From the IMG/VR virus record IMGVR_UViG_3300045012_000235, positions 60,601-124,600 of that record: 64,000 nt of DNA; one strand, written 5' to 3'. The translations under genes and the position numbers were made by a program. The DNA is from a virus. A model generated the notes under the pieces. That model was given only the letters and a program-made list of their open reading frames with translations, was not told where the DNA came from and searched no databases. Below are positions 56,041 through 64,000 of this stretch, piece after piece. Every line of letters begins with the position of its first letter. Positions within the stretch are counted from its first letter, which is position 1.

Positions 56041-56912
56041 GCTGCCCTCGCCGGCAGTCGCCGTGGTGCGGGTCTCGAGGCGCCCAAGTAGATTCCAACT
56101 CCGATCGCGGCAACCCCAGCGACAATCGCTACGGCAACGGCCGGGCTCTTGAGTTTGGCGACAACGTGCCCGGCCACGGTCGTCGGCGCGGTCCCCGGGT
56201 ACCAGAGCGTGTCGGGATCGAGCTTGTTCGCGGCGACCGTTGCCGCGTTGTCGAACATCAGGTCTTGTCCGGCCTTGCGTTGCGGCGCCGCGCCACGAAA
56301 GTTGCTGTTCGCCTTGGCCGCTGCCCAGTCGCCGCGGTTGAAGGCGTCGGCAAACACATGGAAGCCGTCCTTGGGGATGAAAGCACCACCCATCGCCCAG
56401 GCCATGCCGTGCACGGCCATCTGAGCGTCGGCGGGGGCGTCGGCGAAGTGAGGGAGTGATTTGACGAGTTCTTTCTCGTTGTCGGCCATCCGCGACGCCG
56501 TAAGGTCTTGGATGACCGTGGGCGAAATCTTGAGCTGCGTGATCTTCCGGTCGGTCGGCGCGTCGTAGGAGCCGCTTGCCTTGTGCGCGTTCTTGACCGT
56601 CTGCCAGTCCTGGATGATCTCGGCCTGCGTCGCCGGTTGCCCGTCGGACTTGTGCACCCAGGGGATGACGAGCGCGGGGCCGTAGCCGTTGATTCCGCTC
56701 TTGTCGTCGATCAGATAGCCGATCGCTGTGGTCACGAGACCGAGGCTGTCTGTGTACATCTCGGGCTCGACGCCCTCCCACTGCGACTGCGTTTTGACGA
56801 AGGCGTCCATGACGCTGTTGCGTGTCGCGCGGCCGCCGCTCGAAGCTCCGAGACCGTGCGACGCAACACGCCTCCTCGGCGGCGACACGTCCTGCCACGA
56901 GCTGATGTGCAC
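56037..56912 (-). CDS. lysozyme-like muralytic protein with C-terminal membrane helix
   Basis: 291 residues. QWEGVEPEMYTDSLGLVTTAIGYLID matches the E...D...T active-site stretch of GH24/T4-type lysozymes (E of WEG, D of TDS). AVHGMAWAMGG is also typical. These cut the glycan backbone of peptidoglycan. A membrane helix lies near the end (AVAVAIVAGVAAIGVGIYL), so the enzyme is membrane-held, as in a virion used for entry, rather than a free endolysin. The length exceeds simple lysozymes (about 160). Confidence 0.6.
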   Translation of the reverse strand: MHISSWQDVSPPRRRVASHGLGASSGGRATRNSVMDAFVKTQSQWEGVEPEMYTDSLGLVTTAIGYLIDDKSGINGYGPALVIPWVHKSDGQPATQAEIIQDWQTVKNAHKASGSYDAPTDRKITQLKISPTVIQDLTASRMADNEKELVKSLPHFADAPADAQMAVHGMAWAMGGAFIPKDGFHVFADAFNRGDWAAAKANSNFRGAAPQRKAGQDLMFDNAATVAANKLDPDTLWYPGTAPTTVAGHVVAKLKSPAVAVAIVAGVAAIGVGIYLGASRPAPRRLPARAA

Positions 56913-56924
56913 CGGACGACCCCC

Positions 56925-57758
56925 TTAGCCCGGGCTCGAAGGCTTCTTCTTGTGCGTGAGGGCCGCAACCGTTCCGCCGACCACCAGCGCCGCCGCAGCA
57001 CCGATGCCGATCTTCATGGGCAAAGACAACGTCGACAGGCAAAGGGCGGTGCCGGGGTACGGCGTCGGGAAGTCGGCCGCATGCTGCTTGGTGACCGCGA
57101 TGAGCGCACACAGGGTTGCGCGGTCGAGTGTGCCGTCGGTTGGAAGTGATCCGCCCGCATTCGCGTTGTACCAGCCCTGGAAGCACGCGACCGCTGCGGG
57201 CGGCGCCTTGGTCGGATCCGCGGGCCAGCTCGCGCAGGGCTTGTTGCCGCTCTTGAGGATGAGCGCGTTGAGCTGCGTCAGGGTGGCCAGGATCCACTGC
57301 AACTCGACGTCAGCGAGCTTGGACCAGATCCCGGGTGCGTTCTTGGCCGCCAGCGCGGCGTATCCCGCTTTGGAGATGCCTGGATGGTTCGGGTCTTCTT
57401 CGTCCGCTCCGATTGTGCCGCCCCGACCGACGCCCCCGATGCCCGAGCTCATCATCCGGTTGCCGATGCAGAGCGAGTTCTGCGTCCACTGCGGCACGAT
57501 GCGTCCGGCGCTGTCGGTGGCTTTGTCGAGAACGTTGTCCTTCCACCAGCAACCGGCCGTACGGATGTCGCGGTCGGTCGGTCCCTGGATCGGCACGTCC
57601 TCGACCCAGTCACCGTAGGTGCCTTCGTCGTGCATGACCTGAGCGGCCTGCCGGGGAGTCAGCGATCCCGGTTCGATCACGCATGGTTTGGGGACCAGGA
57701 TACGCGGGAAGCTGCTGCATCCGCCTCCGCACCCGCCGACTCCAGCTTGCTTGGTCAT
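56925..57758 (-). CDS. virion-type protein with C-terminal membrane helix, 277 aa
   Basis: ATG at 57758 overlaps the next gene. Cys-rich start (GGCGGGCSSF), central helical domain with CIGNRMMSSGIGGVGRGG, a CASWPADP...AAVACFQGWYNANAGG part similar in phrase to peptidoglycan-related domains, and a membrane helix (about 248-270) followed by KKK. Same tail-anchor plan as its neighbours. Confidence 0.5.
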   Translation of the reverse strand: MTKQAGVGGCGGGCSSFPRILVPKPCVIEPGSLTPRQAAQVMHDEGTYGDWVEDVPIQGPTDRDIRTAGCWWKDNVLDKATDSAGRIVPQWTQNSLCIGNRMMSSGIGGVGRGGTIGADEEDPNHPGISKAGYAALAAKNAPGIWSKLADVELQWILATLTQLNALILKSGNKPCASWPADPTKAPPAAVACFQGWYNANAGGSLPTDGTLDRATLCALIAVTKQHAADFPTPYPGTALCLSTLSLPMKIGIGAAAALVVGGTVAALTHKKKPSSPG

Positions 57759-58750
57759 GGCACATCCTCTCCGAGGTTCTCGTCGAACACGAGCGACCCC
57801 GCAATGCGGCCGTACTGCGCGGACCCGCAAAACGAGACCAGGAACTGATCCTCCGGGCTGAGCGCCGCGAGCTGGCAGGCGGTCAAGCCTATCGAAGCGC
57901 ACGGGTTGGTCAGCGGGTCGTTTTGCCGAACGCTGGCGAAGAGGGCGACATCGCACGGCAGTGGGATGGGGATGTCGAGCGTTTGCTCGAGTTGGGATTG
58001 CCGCCAGCGGTATCGGAGGTCGTGCATGTTGCCGAGGCTGACGCCACCGACGGGTTTGCCCCAGGGGCGGCCGCCGTTGGGCGGCTTGTACGCGGTCGGC
58101 GCGAACTGCGGGCCCGCGATGGTCTCGTAGAGCATGCACGGCCCGTAGCTGTCGCGGAACACGAGGCTGTCCGCGTTCTGGACGTTGCGCGTCACCATGA
58201 ACGTCTTCGGAATCAGCATGACATGCCAACTGATGCTGCCGTCGGGCGGATGCCAGAGAGGGCTCGTGATCTCTTTGCGGAAGATGGTGTTCGGAGCGCC
58301 ATCCACACCGGCGACTGTCGCGATGAGCTCCGCGTATTGCCGGATGCCCGTGAGCCGCACCCCTTGTTCGCCGGAGTTGAATTGCTCGCGGGCGAGCAGG
58401 AAAAGGTAGCGAAACTGCGACGGCGATTGCCCGGCCGTGACGAGTGATCCAGTCGGTGTCGCGGGAACGAGAACGCCGGTGCCTACCGGTTGACCGTACG
58501 GGTCGCTCCCGATGAGCGAGACGGACGGGTCGAGCGTGGCGGGGACGATCTCGTGGCGACCGGACAAGAGGCGCGTGCGGATTCCGTAGCCGACTCCGTT
58601 GGGGTCGCGTTGCAGATCGATCAGCCTTCGCTCGAGGTCACCGCGTCGTCCCCTCGTCGGCGGCGTCGCGGCAAAGGAATCCGTTCCCCCGGGCGTTCCG
58701 ACGCCGGCGGTCGGCAGCTCGATCAGCTTCGCTGTCTGGTCGCCGGGCAC
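57755..58750 (-). CDS. capsid-associated beta-rich protein, 331 aa
   Basis: After a disordered, basic N-terminus (about 45 residues) the sequence is a series of beta strands (GTGVLVPATPTGSLV; GSISWHVMLIPKTFMV), with no enzyme motif. It is the middle of three adjacent beta-rich genes. A minor capsid or vertex role is plausible; a tail role is equally possible. Confidence 0.45.
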   Translation of the reverse strand: MPGDQTAKLIELPTAGVGTPGGTDSFAATPPTRGRRGDLERRLIDLQRDPNGVGYGIRTRLLSGRHEIVPATLDPSVSLIGSDPYGQPVGTGVLVPATPTGSLVTAGQSPSQFRYLFLLAREQFNSGEQGVRLTGIRQYAELIATVAGVDGAPNTIFRKEITSPLWHPPDGSISWHVMLIPKTFMVTRNVQNADSLVFRDSYGPCMLYETIAGPQFAPTAYKPPNGGRPWGKPVGGVSLGNMHDLRYRWRQSQLEQTLDIPIPLPCDVALFASVRQNDPLTNPCASIGLTACQLAALSPEDQFLVSFCGSAQYGRIAGSLVFDENLGEDVP

Positions 58751-58759
58751 GTGGTTCCT

Positions 58760-59356
58760 TTATGGCTGGAGCAGGACAGCGAGATCCGGACTCTCGATTC
58801 CGAGCTTGCGCAGACGGCAGCGCGCATCGCTATCGCTCATGTCGTCCATGACTTTGTCCAAAAATTGCCACCCCTGGAAAAGGATGTGCACGTCGAACGG
58901 CACGCTCACCGGCGTTTGGAAAAGGATTGCGGCGACCTTGACGTTGCTCTGCTTGTAGAGCGGCCACCCGTTCGGCCACATCATCGACATCACGTCGAAC
59001 AGGTTCGCGAGGTCGATCGGAGGATCGCTGATGGCGTACTTTGGTCCGCCGTAGACATCCACCTTCACACCGACGCCGGTCTGGCTCTTGAGCTGCGAGA
59101 AGTACAGACTCTGGAACGGCGACCCAGGGAACGAGTTCTGCTGGAACAGCGTGAACGACACCTTCTCGATGATGGTGTCCGAGACGAGGTTGTTGTCGAA
59201 GCTCGCGACGATGGCGGGAGCATCAACCGCACTCGACGTGAACTGGATCGGGATGTCCGCGACGAACGGAACCCGGGGGACGCCTGCAACCATCCCATAC
59301 GCGATCCGTGGAGCGTACAAAGCCAAGTTGCGGATGTCGTGGTCTCGCGGTTGCAT
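58760..59356 (-). CDS. beta-rich structural protein, 198 aa
   Basis: ATG with GGAGAAAG upstream. Strand-rich (VPFVADIPIQFTSSAV; VKVAAILFQTPVSVPFDVHIL), no cysteine pairs except one. Looks like a jelly-roll or decoration protein. Inferred from composition and neighbours. Confidence 0.45.
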   Translation of the reverse strand: MQPRDHDIRNLALYAPRIAYGMVAGVPRVPFVADIPIQFTSSAVDAPAIVASFDNNLVSDTIIEKVSFTLFQQNSFPGSPFQSLYFSQLKSQTGVGVKVDVYGGPKYAISDPPIDLANLFDVMSMMWPNGWPLYKQSNVKVAAILFQTPVSVPFDVHILFQGWQFLDKVMDDMSDSDARCRLRKLGIESPDLAVLLQP

Positions 59357-59449
59357 GAGCTTTCTCCGGGGATCAGCGTACCTCAAAAAGAAAACGGGCG
59401 ACGCGACATCTCGTCACGCCGCCCGGTCTACTTCACGCGCCCTTGCGAC

Positions 59450-60733
59450 TTAGGCCGCGTGGCTCTTCATCATGCTCGGGTACCTTTCCGAGCAGTACGC
59501 CTTCCAGCCGCCGGGCATCTCCCAGCCCTTGATCTTGATGCCGAGCTTGAAGATGCCGCCCTTGAAGATCTGGCGGTTGACGTTGACCGACTGCGAGACG
59601 AGCGCCGGAGCCGAATCGAGCGTCTGCTCCAGCATGACCGACGGTGCGAGGGCGACCGTGGTGGTGACGTCGCTGACGTTGACGTCCGGCACGACGTTCG
59701 TTCCGAACGGCTCGTTGTCGATCGTCATCGCCTCGATCATCTGCGCCTGGTGCACGGCGTCCTGCGCGATGAAGATCATCCCGATGGGGATGCCGCGCTC
59801 GAGGAAGCAGGGCGACTCGACGGGGCGGTACATCTGGCCCCGGCAACCGTACCCCTGCCACCGGAGACCGCCCCAGGTGACCGGCGCGAGGTCGAAGTCG
59901 CGCGTCGCGTGGAAGACGCCGTAGTTGTCACCGGTGACGAGCGGGAACGCTCCCGTCACGCTGCCGACCCGCCGGAAGTTGACGGGCAGGAAGATCGTCG
60001 CGGAGTCCTTCGCGCGGTACTGCGCGTTGACCAGGGCGACGAACTCGACGATGGGCAGCTCGGACGTGCCGCTCGCTTCGGCGTCCGCGAAGGAACCGAA
60101 GTACGAGATGTCGGCCGCGAGCTCGTTGAGCACGAGTTCGCGCTGGCTCGTCTTCCACTGGAACTGGTACGCGTTGATGAAGTTCCAGCCTGCGCGCCAG
60201 GTCGCCGCACCCCATTCGAAGACGGCGGGAGTGATGACCTGATCGGCCGCTGCGGGCACGACATCGGTACCCATCGCGCCGTTGTTGAGGTCATTGGTCG
60301 TGTACACGTCGGGCGACGGCGGGGGCGCAACGGTGTTCGCCGGCGCCGTCCAGGCGTTGCCGATCGTGGAGAACGACGACGGCTCGCAGAAGACGTGCAC
60401 GCCGATGCCCTGCGCGAGGATGTCCGTCTGCAGGATGCCGTTGATGAGGAACGTGCTGTCGATGCTCGCGACGCCGGGGACCGCGGACGAACCCGAGAGC
60501 GGGTTGACCGTGTCGCCGAACGTTGTCTGCGCTTCCTCCGCCGACAGGGGGAGCGGAACCGTCCAGACCACTTCCTCGACCACGGGGACGTTTCCGAACC
60601 CGCAGCGCAGGCACTTCTCCGCGGCCTTCTCGTCGCCGGGCGGAGCGCCCAGGCCGAAGGGTACGCGCATCACCTTCTCGCGCGACTCGCCGCCGTACCG
60701 GATGGACTTCTTGTTCAGGAGATTCTTGGCCAT
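59450..60733 (-). CDS. probable major capsid protein, 427 aa
   Basis: ATG with GAAAGGGAAACG upstream. Mostly beta strands with long loops, a CLRCG pair near residue 41, and moderate Ala/Val content. Size, central position in the virion block and strong ribosome site suggest the main coat protein. I do not recognise an HK97 signature; a jelly-roll fold is possible. Structure prediction would settle it. Confidence 0.45.
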   Translation of the reverse strand: MAKNLLNKKSIRYGGESREKVMRVPFGLGAPPGDEKAAEKCLRCGFGNVPVVEEVVWTVPLPLSAEEAQTTFGDTVNPLSGSSAVPGVASIDSTFLINGILQTDILAQGIGVHVFCEPSSFSTIGNAWTAPANTVAPPPSPDVYTTNDLNNGAMGTDVVPAAADQVITPAVFEWGAATWRAGWNFINAYQFQWKTSQRELVLNELAADISYFGSFADAEASGTSELPIVEFVALVNAQYRAKDSATIFLPVNFRRVGSVTGAFPLVTGDNYGVFHATRDFDLAPVTWGGLRWQGYGCRGQMYRPVESPCFLERGIPIGMIFIAQDAVHQAQMIEAMTIDNEPFGTNVVPDVNVSDVTTTVALAPSVMLEQTLDSAPALVSQSVNVNRQIFKGGIFKLGIKIKGWEMPGGWKAYCSERYPSMMKSHAA

Positions 60734-60810
60734 TTTCGTTTCCCTTTCGAGCCCGCCGGTTCTTGGTCCGCTGCGGGAATTTGCAATCGTTTCGGTGGAG
60801 TTTTCGCGTG

Positions 60811-63800
60811 TCAGTTCATGTTGTGCATCAGGTCTTCCTCCACTTCGTCACCGACGAAGCCGAGGTACGGACTGTCGTCCAGGCAGCCGCATTCCGACGA
60901 AATCGGTTGCGGTCCCTGGGGATGCGGCAGCCTGGTCGGGCCGACTTGCAAGTGCCGGGGCGGAGACGACACACCGGCAGCCGGCGGCGCCGCGGGGGTA
61001 GCTGTCGCGGCAGTCGCGGTGGTGGCAGCGGCCTTCACGGCAGCCTTCACCGCGGGGTGATCGGCGACATCCGGGTGGCTGTCGGCGGCAACCGCTTTCG
61101 CGGCTTGTGTGGCGGCGGCGTGGACTTCCGGCGCCGGTGTGCCGGGGGCCGTGGCAGAGGCCGCCTGCGCGGCGTGTTCTGCGACTGCCTTCACCGCAGC
61201 CTGCACGGCGGGCTTGTCCGCGTCGGGGTGCGGAGCGGCGGCCGTTTCAGCTGCCTGCTTGGTGGCGGCGACCACGGCGGGGTGCGCGTTGCCGTGGGAT
61301 TGCTCCCAGTTCTTTTTCTCCTCCTCGTGCCATTCCGCTTCGGTGCGGGTCCAGCCGGGGGGAGGAGAGGACGGCACGAACGCGACGACTGTATCGACGG
61401 CGGGGGCCGGGGCGAGCGCGGCTTCCGTGGCCGGCGCCGGAGCTCCTTCAGGTGAAGGCATGGGGACGCCGGTCTGTTCGTGCAGCTGATGAATGTACGG
61501 GCTCACGTTGCTCGCGCAGTAGCTCGCGAGCTCGCGCCGGATGAGCGGCATCGCACGTTCGATGGCCCGCGTGCAGTTGAACGGTTCGGCAGCAGCGTAC
61601 GCGGTCGTGTTGACGGCGTTCTCGAGCGGCACGCCCGGGACAGAGGCCGCCACGGTCTGCACGGCGTCGGAGAACACTTCGCCGAGGCCAGGCTGACCGG
61701 GGTATCCGCTCGATGCGGGGCCTCCGGCTCCGATTCCCAGGACCTGCGGTACGGTCGGGAACCGGTCGTTGTTGATCTTTCGATCGTACTTCGGGTGCCA
61801 CTCGTGGTGCGAGCGCAAGTGCTCGGGTGTGGCGGGGGCGATGGACGGCGCCTCGGGCGGAGGAGGAGCTCCGGGCAAGCCGGCGGACGCGCGCTTGTGA
61901 TGCCACTCGCGCCACTCGTGCTCGGGCGCGTCGTGCTCGGGCGCGGGGAAGCCTTCGGCCGCCCGGGCGTGAGTCCACTGCGCGTGCTCGTGCGGGTGCC
62001 GCGCGTGCTCGTGCATCCGAGCCACGTGCGGGTGAAGGTGCCGGGCGCACTCCTGCAGGAGCTCGTGGCGAAGGTGCGGCAGCGCGCGCTGAAGCGCCAG
62101 CGTGAGGTCGACCGGTTCGGCCGCCGCGTGCATTGCCGCGTTGAATGCGTGCGCGGGATGCACGCCGGTCCTGTGCATGATGGTGTGGTGCATGTCCTCG
62201 ATGGCAGCGCCGACACCGCGCAGGCCCCAGCGATGCCGCTCACCGAAGTGGGCCGGCCACGCGGGCTGGACGGGTGCTGCGACGGCCGGAGGCGCGACGT
62301 ACCCTGGATCTGCGAATGCCGGAGCGGCCGGGGCGACCGTCTGCGGCCACGCGCGAGGCGTGACCCAGGGGTCGTGCCGCTCCTCGCGCCGGAAACGATC
62401 GGCGAGAGCGAACGGGCCGGCATCGCCGGCGCCCGAGAGCACACCGGCTTTGCCGGCGGCGCTGCCGCTGACGGCCGCGGTCCCGCTCTTCATGTTGAGC
62501 GTCGCCGAGACCTCCGCGGGGTACAGACGCGCGACCCAGCTCTTCTGCAGCGCGGGAACGCTCGTGTCTTTGCCGATGAGCATCGGCATCAGCACGTTCG
62601 TCCAGAACGTTGCAGCGAGCTTGATTCCGGCGCCGATTCCGATTCCCCTGGCGGGGGAACGCAGGGCCGCGTGCTTGATGAAGAGCGACCCTCCGAGCGG
62701 CAGCACGGTCAATGCGGCGAGGCTGCCGTAGCGCCACAGGTCGGGCGCCGAGGCGACGTTGAGCGCGTTGGCGAGTGTACCGGCGCCGTCGCTCGTGAAC
62801 TTGTCCGACGGCTTGCTCGCGGCTGAGGGGTTGTAGGTCGCGAGGAATCGGTCGACGGCGTCCGCGACGAGGAAGCCGGCGACACCGGCCCCCACTTCGA
62901 GGGCCATCGTGCCCGCTGTACGCGCCATGCTCTTGAGGTTGGGCGCGCGGACCTTGTGCGAACGGTACGACCGGACGACCTTCGTCTCGCGGGCGCGCCT
63001 GTGCTTCGGACGCCGACGGGCCTTGACGACCATTGCCTCGCGGGCGTGGTGACGACGCTTCGGGCGACGACGGGCCTTGACGACCATCGTTGTTTCGCGG
63101 ACGTGACGCGGGCGGCGCCGACGCGATTCGGCGGCCTTCTTGGTCTTGGACTTCCCGCCCTTGCGGCCCTTCCAGCCCTTCTTCGCGGCCTTGCTATGGC
63201 CGGCGCTGTCGCCGTGCCATGCGCGCACCTTCTTGTGCTTCTTGTGCTTCTTGTGGGCGGTGCGGCGCGGACGACGCTTCGCCATCACGTAGCTCGCATG
63301 CCCCTTCCTGCGAGCTGCCGACTTCCTGCGGCGCGGCTTGCGACGTTTCGCCGCAACGACCATCGGAGTCGCCTCGCGCACGCGGCGCGGACGGCGGCGC
63401 TTGGCCTTGACGGCGAAGCGACCGGTTCCAGCCTCTCGCACCCGACGCGGACGCCGGCGACGCGCAGAGACGACGGTCGTCTTGGACTTCGGCGCAGATC
63501 GACGCTTGGCGGCTCGGCGCTTCGGTGCGGCGCGATGGGCCGTCTTGGGCTTCTTGGCCGAGGACTTGCGGGCGGGGCGACGGGTCGACTTCTTCTTCTT
63601 GGGCATTGTCTTTTCCTCGCGAGCTACGACTGCGCGAATACCTTTGCCGAATGGAACCGTTCGTTTGACCGTGAACCCTTTCGGGTCGAGTTGCCGAAGG
63701 CGGACGTACTGGTCGGTGACGTCCACTTTGCCGGACTTGTAGCCGTGGCTTCTGGCCCACGCTTTCGCCTTCTCAGGCGTCCACCCGGCAGCTCTGTCGA

Positions 63801-64000
63801 AGAGCAGCGATTGTGTCCGCATGCGTGCCGACTCGACATACGAAGAAGGATCAGGAGGCGGCGGGGGCGGGTCGGGCGGCGGAGGTGTCGGCGGCGGGCG
63901 GTAGCTCGGGATGATCGTGCCGATACGGACTTCGCGGCGAGGCAGGGGCCTGCGTCCGTGCGGACGCGCCGGAGTACGCCGTCCAGTGCGTTCGCGCGCG
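60811..64000 (-). CDS. very large basic histone-like virion protein (5' end outside window)
   Basis: The frame is open to the window end, so at least 1060 residues. Upstream: a proline-rich stretch, then a folded segment (GWTPEKAKAW; RLRQLDPKGF). Next come about 240 residues of Arg/Lys repeats (RRRRPRRVRE, ARRRPKRRHHARE), like histone H1 or protamine. Then two hydrophobic helices, a His-rich part (HARHPHEHAQWTH), and an Ala-rich helical tail with repeated VKAAVKAAA-type units. The basic part probably condenses DNA in the particle. MPKKKK at 63606 has a ribosome site and may be an alternative start. Confidence 0.5.
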   Translation of the reverse strand, partial: ARERTGRRTPARPHGRRPLPRREVRIGTIIPSYRPPPTPPPPDPPPPPPDPSSYVESARMRTQSLLFDRAAGWTPEKAKAWARSHGYKSGKVDVTDQYVRLRQLDPKGFTVKRTVPFGKGIRAVVAREEKTMPKKKKSTRRPARKSSAKKPKTAHRAAPKRRAAKRRSAPKSKTTVVSARRRRPRRVREAGTGRFAVKAKRRRPRRVREATPMVVAAKRRKPRRRKSAARRKGHASYVMAKRRPRRTAHKKHKKHKKVRAWHGDSAGHSKAAKKGWKGRKGGKSKTKKAAESRRRRPRHVRETTMVVKARRRPKRRHHAREAMVVKARRRPKHRRARETKVVRSYRSHKVRAPNLKSMARTAGTMALEVGAGVAGFLVADAVDRFLATYNPSAASKPSDKFTSDGAGTLANALNVASAPDLWRYGSLAALTVLPLGGSLFIKHAALRSPARGIGIGAGIKLAATFWTNVLMPMLIGKDTSVPALQKSWVARLYPAEVSATLNMKSGTAAVSGSAAGKAGVLSGAGDAGPFALADRFRREERHDPWVTPRAWPQTVAPAAPAFADPGYVAPPAVAAPVQPAWPAHFGERHRWGLRGVGAAIEDMHHTIMHRTGVHPAHAFNAAMHAAAEPVDLTLALQRALPHLRHELLQECARHLHPHVARMHEHARHPHEHAQWTHARAAEGFPAPEHDAPEHEWREWHHKRASAGLPGAPPPPEAPSIAPATPEHLRSHHEWHPKYDRKINNDRFPTVPQVLGIGAGGPASSGYPGQPGLGEVFSDAVQTVAASVPGVPLENAVNTTAYAAAEPFNCTRAIERAMPLIRRELASYCASNVSPYIHQLHEQTGVPMPSPEGAPAPATEAALAPAPAVDTVVAFVPSSPPPGWTRTEAEWHEEEKKNWEQSHGNAHPAVVAATKQAAETAAAPHPDADKPAVQAAVKAVAEHAAQAASATAPGTPAPEVHAAATQAAKAVAADSHPDVADHPAVKAAVKAAATTATAATATPAAPPAAGVSSPPRHLQVGPTRLPHPQGPQPISSECGCLDDSPYLGFVGDEVEEDLMHNMN

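Noticed and set aside
58490-61060. An 856-codon plus-strand open frame.
   Set aside because: It is antisense to four well-ordered virion genes with ribosome sites, and its Arg/Asp/Glu-rich composition is typical of the shadow of GC-rich genes.

Overview
The window is one contiguous piece of a large, GC-rich double-stranded DNA bacteriophage (or prophage-like) genome. Genes are packed almost without gaps, and start codons usually overlap the preceding stop as ATGA, GTGA or TTGA. Convergent genes also overlap. There are no rRNA, ribosomal-protein or housekeeping blocks. The content is viral: primase-polymerase/helicase, SF2 and RecD-type helicases, a Sak4-like ATPase, a PD-(D/E)XK nuclease, a DnaQ exonuclease, Dam, ThyX, MazG, a lysozyme and an integrase. 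The host cannot be read from the sequence. High GC, strong GGAG-type ribosome binding sites, many lipoproteins and a sedolisin would fit a Gram-negative, perhaps Myxococcota-like, host; this is a weak inference.

Layout. 1-3235: small early genes, including the end of a SprT-like metallopeptidase. 3236-3511: a strongly folded non-coding segment and a 19-codon leader. 3508-15975: replication and recombination, with the plus-strand primase-helicase, a minus-strand block (VRR-NUC, Dam, SF2 helicase, zinc proteins, ribbon-helix-helix regulator) and a plus-strand recombination operon. 16041-22100: a minus-strand run of small, Cys-rich accessory proteins. 22164-33140: a plus-strand run with MazG, ParB-like protein, orotate phosphoribosyltransferase, a HerA-like ATPase, ThyX and two HNH endonucleases. 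33137-36788: minus-strand small genes. 36855-41843: plus-strand small genes, a lipoprotein and a sedolisin protease. 41828-45807: minus-strand lipoproteins, a holin-like protein and a large structural protein.

45946-49157 is the centrepiece: a compact type V CRISPR-Cas locus. One Cas12-family effector of 597 residues is followed 21 bases later by a 20-repeat, 19-spacer array. No cas1, cas2, cas4 or cas6 is nearby. 49207-52558 holds two unknown genes, a tyrosine integrase, a T5orf172-type protein and an orphan RelB-like antitoxin. 52592-64000 is a minus-strand virion block (glycine-rich, lysozyme and capsid-like proteins, and a very basic histone-like protein running off the window). No terminase, portal, tape-measure or tail gene is recognisable in it.

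Regulation is partly visible. Three paralogous ribbon-helix-helix regulators sit exactly at the three points where a minus-strand block diverges from a plus-strand block. Each has back-to-back promoters, and two share an identical TTGAC(A/G)-N17-TAGGGT layout. Many small genes are preceded by a dispersed GCGCGC boundary element that encodes a short peptide beginning MRA. Several promoters place the start codon within about 10 bases of the -10 box, implying leaderless transcripts.

Besides the CRISPR locus, the most unusual items are a PD-(D/E)XK nuclease whose two halves are in reversed order (apparent circular permutation), a virus-encoded sedolisin lacking its propeptide, and the folded RNA candidate upstream of the primase. 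All family assignments come from motif recognition by eye; no database search was run.
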